20,166 nt of DNA. Source: Jimgerdemannia flammicorona (lineage: Eukaryota > Mucoromycota > Endogonomycetes > Endogonales > Endogonaceae). The notes beneath the pieces were generated by a model that worked only from the letters and a program-made list of their open reading frames with translations, searched no databases and was not told where the DNA came from. Each line of letters starts with the position of its first letter. Within the stretch, counting starts at the first letter, position 1. The stretch lies in assembly GCA_003990745.1 (NCBI GenBank), contig RBNI01001982.1, positions 1 through 20,166 on the forward strand, written 5' to 3'. A program made the translations under genes and the position numbers. Shown here piece after piece: positions 8,757-17,960 of the stretch.

Positions 8757-8791
8757 CCCCCCCCCCTTTTTTTGGGGGGGGGGGGGGGGGG
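8757..8791. repeat. C10-T7-G18 homopolymer hairpin
   Basis: Ten C (8757-8766), seven T (8767-8773) and eighteen G (8774-8791) run consecutively. The C and G tracts can pair as a perfect stem with a T7 loop, and the G tract alone could form a G-quadruplex. It lies 64 bp past the BTB stop and just before the stop of the reverse ORF at 8798, in a convergent 3' region. It could affect 3'-end formation, or be an assembly or slippage artefact in length. Confidence 0.8.
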
Positions 8792-8797
8792 CATCTG

Positions 8798-9400
8798 TTA
8801 GGTTAATCTCGAGTTGACATACATGACCTTGATGCGTAGCACAATAGCCTTTGGCTCATAGTTGATGTGAAATATAATATGTCGCGGCTGACAGAGGTTA
8901 ACGCTCTCACTCGTCACAATTGTTTCGTTTGCCCCTTGATGGTAGCGAATTTCTGCACGGAAATACTCTGAAATGTCAAGCAACGTGAACCCTGCGACTG
9001 CCGTCGGTCGAGACACTGCATGAATTAAATAAGACTGACAACAGCTAATCCCACAACTCTTCAATTGGACTGAGCAAATCTTTAAAGGGGACCAACACAA
9101 GATATGTACTTCAGCACCTTTCATTGGAACCTCAAATGCAATCCACATCCTATTTCCTGAGAACCTTGGTGTAGCAAGTGGTGGTTGCCTACGGGATCGC
9201 GTCGGTTTGACGATTGTGCCGACAGAAGCGCTAGTCGACGGTTGTTGTTTTATAGGCACTGGAGCATGGATCAATCCCCCCCCCGATGCCGTGCCGGCGA
9301 TCAGCAGAGATTGGTCGCAACCGGCGGCATCACAGCAGACGATCGATGGGCTCGTGAGTGTGCTCGAACGGATTTTACTCCCGCCAAAGAGCTTCGGCAA
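8798..9400 (-). CDS. Hypothetical protein (weak)
   Basis: A reverse frame of about 200 codons ends at TAA 8800-8798. No ATG begins it: the apparent start is a TTG, and the frame continues up to a TAA near 9433, beside a possible acceptor (ATTCAG), so any real gene would need an upstream exon. The C-terminal part reads as a plausible beta-rich domain (ISEYFRAEIRYHQGANETIV, ending AIVLRIKVMYVNSRLT). The N-terminal part is Ser/Pro/Thr-rich. Forward frames over part of the region are also open. I recognise no family. Confidence 0.3.
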   Translation of the reverse strand: MPKLFGGSKIRSSTLTSPSIVCCDAAGCDQSLLIAGTASGGGLIHAPVPIKQQPSTSASVGTIVKPTRSRRQPPLATPRFSGNRMWIAFEVPMKGAEVHILCWSPLKICSVQLKSCGISCCQSYLIHAVSRPTAVAGFTLLDISEYFRAEIRYHQGANETIVTSESVNLCQPRHIIFHINYEPKAIVLRIKVMYVNSRLT

Positions 9401-9517
9401 ATCTCCCAGGTGTGTTTCAAAACTGAATTTTTAAGGCATGACCTAAATACCACCGGAGCACCCGGATTGCAGATTGATGACGACGATGCGTCGGTTTCGC
9501 ACATGTCAATTTTTAGA

Positions 9518-9539
9518 TTTTTTTTTTTTTTTTTTTTTT
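9518..9539. repeat. Poly-T tract (22)
   Basis: Twenty-two consecutive T. On the reverse strand this is a poly-A tract and could mark the 3' end of a reverse-strand retro-insertion, but I found no flanking target duplication and no element sequence next to it. Confidence 0.6.
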
Positions 9540-10438
9540 GGCTTACAATGTAACGACACCATTGATCAATGACAATAGTGGTAATGAAATAATTGATAAA
9601 GAACTTGTGATAGCGTACAACGGTTTGGATGGATGGGTCGAAAGGACGCGAGTAATATGCTTTATTGAGCGTTTTCTGAACAAAGATTGGCTGCCGAAAT
9701 GTGGACAATAGTGAGCTTATCCTATACTTTCAATTCCGCTTTCACTAAACCTACGTGTTTGTTGTCGATTTTTCATTTGGTTTGCGAGCGACGTGAGAAA
9801 AGAGATAAAATAAAAATTAATATTAAACAACACTCCCGTATCCACAATTCCATTGGTATTGACGCCGTTCAGAACGCTGGCTCGCTTCGGCTGTATCGTC
9901 AGTTGACCAATAATGCAATTGACTGTGCAAGCCAAACGATGTCGGCATGGCTCACATGGAATCTCTGAGACCGCAATTATTTGTGGTGTTCATTAGCAAC
10001 ATTGTTTTGAAACCGCTTTGAGTAGCATGTCATTCCCCCATTGTCTCCGACGTGAATCACACAAAACACTATCGTAAAGACAGCTACATACGAGACGGCG
10101 ACTGATCACGTTTGCTTTGTAATGGAACTTGACATCTTGGTTTAACCAGTTTGTGTTTACTTTTTTTTGTTTTATTTTTACGCCATAGTGTTGGGTTAGT
10201 GTGCGCCACGTTAAGCAATTTTTTTCAGGTGCCTGTAAGTATAATGATGCCAACTCAATCATATGCAGTAATTTTTGGCAGAATATGACTCCGAAAGCGG
10301 TCCACCCAAGGTACATACACCCTGCATAAATGGTACAGTCATGCACACCAAAGCGCCGAAATAATAAAGGAGACGGGGTCTCAACGATTTAAACAGAGAG
10401 CAGACGAGCTTTTGCGCTACAACTCTCACCCTCATCCA
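9540..10438. other. Intergenic interval without a supported gene
   Basis: Only short open frames on both strands, with no domain or consistent splice structure. The last 90 bp, immediately upstream of the zinc-finger gene, end in pyrimidine-rich sequence suitable for a short 5' leader. Confidence 0.5.
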
Positions 10439-10867
10439 ATGATGGCGCGCGACGGGGACGGATCCCAGATCCAGTGCAACAACTGTCCGATGGTCTTCGA
10501 TTCGACCAACGACCTCCGCCAGCACCAGCGGAACCACGCCTGTCCGGGGCTGCTGCCGATCCGGTGTGCGCACTGCTCGACGATGCTCCTGCGACGGGTG
10601 CTGGACGAGCACCTCGACGAGTGCGAGGCGTCGCCCATGGCCTGTTGGTCGTGCGGACAGCTGTTCGCCGCCGACGCCATTGTGGCCCATATCATGGACG
10701 GCTCGTGCGTGCCCCCGGGCCCGCAGGAGGAGCTCTGGTGCATGTTTTGCGATCGCGATTGTAGATTCGTCTACCCTAGTGTCAGTAGCTTGGCCCGTCA
10801 TTTGATTGGGAGGCATTCTGACGTGTATAATCCGCTGCTGAGGATGTACCGGCAGTACCGTCGTTGA
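10439..10867 (+). CDS. Small protein with four tandem zinc fingers
   Basis: A 142-residue protein from tandem ATGs at 10439 and 10442. Four Cys/His modules follow in order. The first is a classical C-x2-C-x12-H-x3-H finger (CNNC ... HQRNH, residues about 14-34). The second is C-x2-C-x11-H-x3-C (CAHC ... HLDEC). The third is C-x2-C-x11-H-x5-C (CWSC ... HIMDGSC). The last is C-x2-C-x16-H-x4-H (CMFC ... HLIGRH). The C-terminus is basic (RMYRQYRR). Nucleic-acid or protein binding is likely; there is no other domain. Codons are very GC-rich at third positions for the first 100 residues, then switch abruptly near 10745 to AT-richer usage. Overlapping frames on both strands are also open because of the GC content, but only this one has the Cys/His spacing. 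Confidence 0.8.
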   Translation: MMARDGDGSQIQCNNCPMVFDSTNDLRQHQRNHACPGLLPIRCAHCSTMLLRRVLDEHLDECEASPMACWSCGQLFAADAIVAHIMDGSCVPPGPQEELWCMFCDRDCRFVYPSVSSLARHLIGRHSDVYNPLLRMYRQYRR

Positions 10868-12438
10868 ATCGATCTGAAACAACTCGTGCTGCAAGCTTTC
10901 GTCATGCAAAACGTATGTTTGGTGTTCAAATGTCGTGTAACTAGGAGCCTTTTTGATATCAAAACTGACTATTATTATATCAAATACGACGTCAATGCCT
11001 TGATCACGCAGTAAAAAATTCTCCTAAAACCACAGTTATGATCCGATAGTTAGGTTATAAATCACCATATAATCGTTTCAGGCATTTCCATCTGATGAAT
11101 CGACTCAGGAAACCAATATGTAGTCCAAGAATTCCCTGGTGAGGGGGAGGATTGGAAATGTTGGCAACAGGGTCGAATATGACAAGGTGTGTGGTTAGAA
11201 GGGATGGTGCATTAAAACATGTTCACCCTTCCAAATTGACAAGTATGGGGACGCCCAAATTTTGTTTCGCGTGTCCCAAAACATGTGAATTCCACAACCA
11301 CGCGCCAGGGGGGGTCAAAACTAGTATTGATAAATTGGCGTCTTCCATGTACACTTCAGTGCCGTTGGTTCCCGGGCACTCTAAAACGCGCCTAAGCCGT
11401 GCTCTTATATGTCGTACTACGAAACTGGCGGAGAAACCCTATCATGACGAGCACCTGTGGGGGTAGAATGGGACGGAGAAGGTTGAGTTCCGGAATAGGT
11501 GGGGCCCTGTGTGAGAGTTCATATTAATGTGTGTTGTGGAGAGTTTGCATATATTTAGTCGCGCCATGTTGAGTTTCATATATGTACATGCAGGGTGGGC
11601 CGGCATCGAGATTTCATATGTATCGCCATGTTGAGCTGCATATAATTATGTGGGTTCAACGTAGCTTTCGGAACGTTTTATCAAGTCGTCCGGTTGCGAA
11701 GTAAAAAATGGTGGCGAGATAGCGTTTGTAATACTTGCTGGATCTTGAGGTTTACGGATTTGTGATTCCAGGCGATTCGTGCAAACGAAACCGGGACACT
11801 ACGCCATTTACAAGTCGTAATTGTTGTAATACAGGTATAGTTTTAATTTTAACTGACCGAGTGCCAGGATGGCGTCCCCTGCACGAAGCTGCTCAAAGCA
11901 GACACCTGCGGAATAATGTCGAGTTTATAGATTATGGAGGTGGTGGGGGTTAAAAGCAATTAATTCATGCGGTAAGGATTCATTATAATTAACATACACA
12001 TACCAGCAGTTCGTATGGAGCCCTCAAATTCCAAGGGCAAAACTTAACAGGAAGTTCTCATATGTTGGCTGATATTTTAACGACGCATCACAAAATTTTT
12101 TACACAATTTGCCGATGAAGGTTATTGATGGCAGATGGCCACCCGACTATGATAACGACTAGAACTTGAATGAAATACAGTTGTAATACTGAAGAACAAG
12201 CTCATCTAAGATTATTCTGGTTATGGTGTTCCGGCGAGTTAGTGAGGAAGAATTGCTCACATGTCTGTTTATTACAGAGTAAACCTCCCTCCTCCCCACC
12301 GTTTTCGGGCACAAAAATGTACATGATGCTCTAACGTTACCAAATGAGAGATATGCTACCCAAGATATTCCAGCTAGATGCCAACAGACAAAATCACAAT
12401 CTCGCAGCCGTTCGCGTGAACACATCCTTTTGTTCTTC
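10868..12438. other. Gene-poor interval
   Basis: About 1.6 kb without a supported gene. The longest forward frame (to 11466) and a reverse frame (12159-12425) show no domain. A degenerate motif of the form GAG, TT, CATATATG recurs at about 11541, 11571, 11608 and 11633; two copies are extended by CGCCATGTTGAG (11562, 11624). A TGGAGGTGGTGGGGG G-rich run lies near 11935. Confidence 0.45.
11541..11652. repeat. Degenerate short repeats (GAGTTTCATATATG type)
   Basis: Four imperfect copies of a CATATA-containing motif within 110 bp. The two best share CGCCATGTTGAG followed by T/C, then CATATA (11562-11584 and 11624-11644). Function unknown; possibly remnants of a small repeat. Confidence 0.4.
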
Positions 12439-14064
12439 TCACCTCTTCGCCCTCTTCTTGCCCTCTGAAACTCGTCTCGCTCTCTCCGTCACTCTCTCCT
12501 TGTCCACATTCACCTTCTTCCCAACGACCCCTCTCAAGTCCGGCGACGAACATCGCATCCGGTATCCCCTCTCCCTCTTCGTGTGTGGGTGGCAGCTTGC
12601 GCTTCTCGGAACGCCGAGGTGGCTGCGACCCGTCCTCCCGCGCGTCGCCGTCGTCCGGCCCAGCTGGCTCCCTTTTCTGCCCCCCCTCCAGCTCCGGTTC
12701 AAGCTCGTATGCAGACTGCGACTCCTTCCCCGATCCGGCCTACTCCTCTTCCTCCTCTTACTCGGTAATCCAAACTGGTCGTCCGCGCCGGGTGCATGCC
12801 GTTTGTTGTTGAACGCGCGGTGGTAATCGACAAGCCGTTCCTCATCAACATCCGAGGACAGTTGCTGCCCGGGCGCCGCGCGGATCCCCAAGTCCCGAAC
12901 AGCCGTGGGCTTACCCTTGGCGCAAGTCGGCGTTGCCGCGCCAGGCTCATCATCGTCGGAGGAGGCAGCGATAGATTTGCGGCGTATCGGGATAGCGGCT
13001 TGAGGGTGGAGGCGGGATCGTCTAATATGACTGAATAGTGTGATCATGGATATAAACATGTTGTCAAAGAGGGAAATATACCGTGATGAAAAAGAGACCT
13101 TTACCGAATTGTAACCCAGGCTTTGTAACGACTTGACCCCTCTGAAATGTTCTTGGATAGGAGGACCCTCGAGTTGCCTCGATCTGATGCAAAGATGAAA
13201 AAGGAACGTTAAATCCGAAACAAATCCATCATACCAATCACCGAGAACTCACCCACTATAACCACTAAGCGCCTATAGACAGCTCAATCCTCAAACCCGC
13301 CTCACACCCACCAGGGAACCCTCCTTTCCCTTTCCCCCCACAAACAAAATAACGTCAACACTTACATCCTTCCCGCATTCCTCCGCCCCATGAGTACAGC
13401 CAGCACGAAGGCCGAGAGGATCGTGAAAAAACGGACGATCATGGCCGTGGCATTACAGCTGCTGATGAGCTCGTAGCCGACACGGCGTACATGATATCGT
13501 TGCAGTGCATGTCCACGATGTGCTGCGAGGTCATCATGCTAGCGCCGGCGCTGTTACCGGATTTGAGCGTCGGGTCTACTGAAGTGTGACGGCCGTTCAA
13601 GGTTGAAGGACTGTACGGAAGAATAGGATGGGGATTGAGAACCAAAAATGGGTATTTTATTTCTCCCTAAATAAACACCTTTAACTGGCCGAAGAAAGGC
13701 GGCGAATACACACCTCTATATAAACCCTATAAACAGCCACCTGCTCGGCCTCAGAACTGTCGAGCCCCAAGCGCACGACCTCGACGAGTTGCTTAATGAG
13801 ATCGTTGACCTCCTGCTGTACTGCATCAGGAGGAGTTGACATCAAATGCAGCCAGCATGATGAGCCTCAGGAGTGTACCCAGGGTGGTTTGGTCTTGAAG
13901 AACTCAATGGGGTCGATCTTGATAGAGTAATCATTGTCTGCAGTAGCAGCATTCATTGCCTCTGTAGAACAATAGATCATGTGTGTTAAATTTTCTACCT
14001 TCTAATATAAACCCACATCAAAGGAAAAAATATAGTCCTCACCAAACCTGTCTTTGTCCCCCAT
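12439..14064 (-). CDS. Spliced gene for a predicted single-pass membrane protein
   Basis: Proposed exons, 5' to 3': 14064-14043, 13961-13879, 13815-13712, 13610-13366, 13272-13253, 13183-13105, 13030-12439. Donors are GTGAGG, GTACAC, GTGTAT, GTAAGT, GTGAGT and GTAAAG; acceptors are ACAG, ACAG, ACAG, ATAG, TCAG and TCAG. Introns are 63-101 bp, and TTAAC or TTGAC branch-type motifs appear in the first, fifth and sixth. Reading phase is kept across the junctions outside exon 4. The N-terminus reads MGDKDRF|EAMNAATADNDYS, then an amphipathic helix (QEVNDLIKQLVEVVRLG). Exon 4 holds a membrane segment (MIVRFFTILSAFVLAVLMG), then a basic Ser/Arg tail with SDDDEPG and KRRKRSR. Exon 4 needs either a 2-bp frameshift near 13480 or an extra 96-bp intron (from about 13554) to join its two good frames. 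The last exon has competing open frames. No family recognised. Confidence 0.45.
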
Positions 14065-14229
14065 CCCTTCCTTCATTATTGTCTTCTTCTTTCTACTCTC
14101 TCTTAGCTTCCTACTCTCATCTCCAGTACTCTCTCTGCTCACACTGCTGACTTATTTCTTATCTGTCTCAAATCTATCTGTCCACTATCTGATCTCAGTC
14201 TCAATAAGCTCAATATACTATTTCTATAT
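14065..14229. other. Junction between spliced gene and Gypsy element
   Basis: Pyrimidine-rich on the forward strand and CpG-poor. It holds the presumed promoter of the reverse gene and the left edge of the LTR, neither of which I can place exactly. Confidence 0.4.
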
Positions 14230-14476
14230 TGTGACAAGCAGTAGAACCATACCACCAAAATTATGAATTAGCCACATACTATATCTAGTGCACTAGGCAA
14301 CCAAGACTGCTTTACTATACCAATTTGTATAATTAGCCAGAGATACCAGAAACAGTATGTTTATCTATACCAAACCAGTACACTGTGCCAGTCAGTACAC
14401 TGTATCATCCAGGAATACTTGTCATAGATAGTCATTTATAATTAATCATATAGCAATCAGGTAGCAACCACAACTG

Positions 14477-14508
14477 TATAAAATACCCTAGAGATAAGAG
14501 TGAATAAA
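14477..14508 (+). promoter_or_regulatory. LTR core promoter: TATA box and AATAAA
   Basis: TATAAAATA (14477-14485) is followed by AATAAA (14503-14508), a spacing typical of the U3-R region of a compact LTR. If this is the promoter, the transcribed leader before gag is about 1 kb long and contains the duplicated segments downstream. Confidence 0.5.
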
Positions 14509-14665
14509 CCTCAGTCCAAAAAGTTAAAGTACAAACCAAAGAAGCCACTAAAGATTGTGAGCATTGGTTCTTTTTTCCCCACTCTGGTCTACTTTCTGAT
14601 ACAAAGCTTGAAGATTTTCCACCAAGTTCAAGTGAAGAACTTCGCCAGATAAGCCTGAAATCCCT

Positions 14666-15005
14666 CTTGCCACAAGCCAGTCTATTGACACAACTTTGCA
14701 GTAGAGCCAGTCACCAACGTAACTCTGTGCAAACGAAGCCAGTCTTGACGTAACTTTGCCAAGAAGAAGAGATTCCAGTTATTATTCAAGAAGCCTGCCG
14801 ATTCAGGAGAATCCACGTCATCTGAGTTATTTTCCAGAGAAGTCCACCGATTCAGAAAGAATCCATGCCATCCACTATTCTCAGAGAGCCCGATATAAGG
14901 AATCTTGCCACAAGCCAGTCTATCTGATGCAACTTTCCAGTGGAGCCAGTCTACGACGTAACCTCACGCAAACAAAGCCAGTCTTTGACGTAACTTGCCA
15001 AGAAT
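14666..15005 (+). repeat. Two ~100-bp direct repeats with ACGTAAC motifs
   Basis: The segment starting CTTGCCACAAGCCAGTCTA at 14666 recurs at 14904 (offset 238). Each copy runs about 100 bp through GCAAACRAAGCCAGTC to TGACGTAACTT(T)GCCAAG. Each contains two ACGTAAC heptamers (14717, 14748; 14956, 14988), of which one per copy is TGACGTAAC, a CRE/ATF-type bZIP site. Between them lie smaller repeats (CCGATTCAG ... AATCCA). CpGs are retained here, unlike in the coding region. Confidence 0.75.
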
Positions 15006-15013
15006 TCCCATTT

Positions 15014-15130
15014 CATCTGAGTTATCCGAATTATCCAAGTTATCCAAGTCATTGAAATATCTGCCACCTAAGTAATCCAAGTTATCCGAGTTATCTGAGC
15101 TATTTGAATTATCTGACACCTGAGTTATCA
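15014..15130 (+). repeat. Degenerate 9-bp tandem array (GTTATCCRA type)
   Basis: Runs of a GAGTTATCC/AAGTTATCC-like 9-mer repeat through the leader, with drifted copies such as GAATTATCT. It makes a reverse-strand frame look open (Asp/Asn/Ser repeats), which is an artefact of the unit. AGATCATCRC-like repeats follow at about 15150-15300. Confidence 0.6.
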
Positions 15131-15430
15131 AGTGCCAAATATGGAATGCCACCAAGATCATCACGCCAAGATCGTCACATACTTTTGGAGATCATCGCAC
15201 TACACAGAGATCACCAATCACTCAAGAAGGAAACCGCTAAATTATCAGATCATCCTGCATAAGGAAACTGCTCGCGCTACATACAAAGACCATCGCCATT
15301 ATATGAAATCACCACTACACCCAAGAACTGTCCCAATAAGGAAATCGACCATTGTATCCAGATTGACTATTATACCACTAAACACCAACAAAAAATCTTA
15401 GAATATTTTATTACTTTTTAACAAAGTAAC

Positions 15431-15516
15431 TGGGGGCTCAAGCTAAACTATACCAACTCCCAACCTTGTAATTTGCCTCTATTGAACCAGGCACATTACA
15501 TTTGGGGGCTCAACTG
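15431..15516 (+). other. Two primer-binding-site-like motifs
   Basis: TGGGGGCTCAAGC at 15431-15443 and TTGGGGGCTCAACTG at 15502-15516 share 10 bases beginning TGG, as expected for a site pairing with the CCA end of a tRNA. They are 72 bp apart. The second follows CATTACA (LTRs usually end in CA) and lies just before gag, so it is the likelier functional site. The primer tRNA was not identified. Confidence 0.5.
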
Positions 15517-15559
15517 AGAAGATTTCAAAATCAATGTGACTCTTTAGCTCACAAGAACT

Positions 15560-17110
15560 CACAGTCAAACTGGATATATTTGATACAACACCAATCTCTG
15601 CCACTACAGGAGAATCAGTCATCACCAGTATTTAGACAGGAAGAGAAGTAATCACTTCAAGACTTGCCAACTACCCAGCATCAGAAGGATCTCAACAGAA
15701 AGCCAGTATAGCACAAAATCCTCAGCCAGTACCAACAGACTTCCTACCAGACCAACCAGATTACACAGACAGCCCTATTACTAACTTTGACCAAATTGCT
15801 CAAGAACTAGAAGATCTCATTACACAAGCCTGACTTCCTGCAGGAGACCCACCAATTTTGTCTATTGAATCTCTCCCACCAGCTGTTGCAGAACAAGAAG
15901 ATTAAGGAGTAGCTTCTTCAAGGATACCCAGACCTATTTTACCTTACCCAAGATCTCCAACACCCTCCTCAGGATACTCAAGTGTTCTGAACTTCAGTAA
16001 CAATTCAGAGGGTGAATCAGAAGTAGAATCCAAACCAGAATCCAAATTAGAATCAGAATCAGAACCAGAACTAGAATTAGAAGATAGTGATGATATAATG
16101 GCTACCCCATTGCCAATCTTTACAGAATATCCAGAAGAAGGCCCAAGAGAATTCCTTAATAGAATTGAAGGAATTGCAGCTCTGAAGAACCTCTCTCTCA
16201 AAAAAAAGATTACTATCTACAAGGCCCAACTCAGAGAGCCAGTCAAAGGAATTTTCACCTAAGTAAGGAATGACCTAAACTCAGACCTTGGAGCAGCCAT
16301 CAATGCAGCACCAATCTGGCTAGCAGAGTACAAAGCCATAAACCACTGACTCAACAGGAAATGAGATCTACCATAAGGCTCAAGAATCTATTATGGAAAT
16401 AAAGATGAATCTTAGAGAATTACCTAGAGCATTCTTTACAAGAATCCAAAAGAGAATATATATAGCCAGATTTAATACCACCAACTAAGATATATTAGAT
16501 CTAATGACATTTATGAATAGGATTTCTCTAAACATTAATCAGTATATCTACACCCTAGATATCAGAAGGTCTGAAGAGTAAGTAGATATAGCCTAAGGAT
16601 TTTTCAATATTAGACAAAGAACTATCTAGAGTAACTATGACAAAAAGGATGATAAGGAGGATATCTTAGTCAAAGCCCTACAAGAACTCCTCTAAGGACA
16701 GAAAAGATCTGAAAAAAGAAAACCAGCCAAAATATAGAAGAACAGGAGCAAAATTCAAGACCTCAGTTCTAAGTTAGACTGATTGGTAGAGCAAAATGAA
16801 AAACTTACTACATGTGAAAATCAGAGCTATCTACAAGACAATAGAGAGTATATACTATAAAGGAACTAAGGATATCTACTCAGAAATAATAGAAGCTACC
16901 AGCAGGAAGAAAGAAGATACTCTGTCCAAGACAGAGCTCAAGTCCAGTGCTTTCACTGTAGATAATTTAGATACTATACTACTGAATATAACAATAAAAG
17001 AAGTGACTAAAGGGACTCAGAACTACCAAATGGAAGAAATGAAATCCAGTACAAGAAGACTGAAGCTTATTCTATCAAAGACTTTGAAGAAGAAAGTAAC
17101 AGTGAAGACA
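15560..17110 (+). pseudogene. Gypsy gag (capsid and nucleocapsid), decayed
   Basis: The frame holds a Pro/Gln/Ser-rich N-terminal part, an acidic Glu/Ser repeat at 16015-16083 (built on GAATCA/GAATCC units), and a capsid-like stretch (IFTEYPEEGPREFLNRIEGI). After a one-base shift near 16370 it continues (KAQESIMEIKMNLRELPRAF). A zinc knuckle remnant lies at 16948-16989: the first two Cys of C-x2-C-x4-H-x4-C remain (CFHC), but the His and last Cys positions both read Tyr. Both changes are single C:G-to-T:A transitions. Gag would package element RNA. The start is approximate and no secure initiator was found. Confidence 0.7.
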
Positions 17111-17589
17111 ACAGTAACTTGGACTTATACCTAGCCAAAGTCATTATCAGAAAGACTGTCTATCCAGTAGAGAAAAGGAAGAGACCTGTAGGAAGACCAA
17201 CCAGGAATACCAGCAGAAGAATTCAGAAAAAAGTTAAATATGAAGAGGAGCAAGTAGAAATATCTCCTTAATCTCTCTCACCTTTTGTTTCCAAAATGAA
17301 TAAACTATCTCCAGCAGATGAAGAAATGGAGCAAGAAGAACAGAAACCTGCTGTCTCAAAGCCCAAGAAGAAGTATACTCCAAAAATTATACCCAGAGAT
17401 ATCTATAATGAAGTCTGGCAAAAGATTCAAGAAGCCAAGATAGAAGTCTCTCTTCTGCAGTTCCTATAGCTGACACCTGCTGGAGTCTGAAACAAACTAT
17501 TAAGAACTACAAGATCCAGTACTGACTAAGTTCCAATCTCACAGTAAGAACCAGTCCCTACTTCTATTCAAGCTATAGAAAGATATATT

Positions 17590-17960
17590 AGTACCTATTT
17601 ATATAGAGATATTGGAGAATAATAGTTAAAAATTCTCATAAATACAGGAGCAGTTGTCTGTATCATTACTAAATGATTTCTGGATACCTTCTAATGATCT
17701 ATTGATAGACCATTCAATCTCAGCATTATAGTAGCAGATGGAGCCTAAACCCAACCTCTTGGAGAAGTATAAAACATTACTATCTCCCTGGGACACATTT
17801 AGTTTTCTATTTCAAAAGCTATTATCACTAAAGCTGTCATCTATGATATGATCCTTGATACCAACTGGATGAAGGAAATGAATATAGTTATTGATATCAG
17901 TCAACAAGTACTCAAGTTTGATTACTAAGACAAGAAGTACAAAGTTAAGATAACTAGTTA
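17590..17960 (+). pseudogene. Gypsy retropepsin (aspartic protease), catalytic Asp lost
   Basis: In the same frame as the knuckle. The active-site triplet expected as D-T-G reads N-T-G (17641-17649, in LINTGAVVCII), a G-to-A change that removes the catalytic aspartate. The flanking fold is recognisable: a VADGA turn, then the conserved C-terminal MILDTNWMKEMN where ILGMDWL-type sequence is usual. In working copies it cleaves Gag-Pol as a dimer. Premature stops interrupt it. Confidence 0.75.

Noticed and set aside
10259..10909. Long reverse ORF (216 codons) opposite the zinc-finger gene
   Set aside because: High GC leaves nearly all frames open here; the forward frame has regular Cys/His spacing and tandem ATGs, while the reverse frame is Arg/His-rich with no domain.
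12344..12826. Forward ORF of 160 codons
   Set aside because: Overlaps the last exon of the spliced reverse gene in GC-rich low-complexity sequence; no domain and no supporting promoter or splice context.
15014..15130. CRISPR-like array
   Set aside because: Contiguous degenerate 9-bp units without unique spacers, in a eukaryotic retrotransposon leader.
14964..15164. Reverse Asp/Asn/Ser-repeat ORF
   Set aside because: Artefact of the 9-bp tandem repeats in the Gypsy leader.
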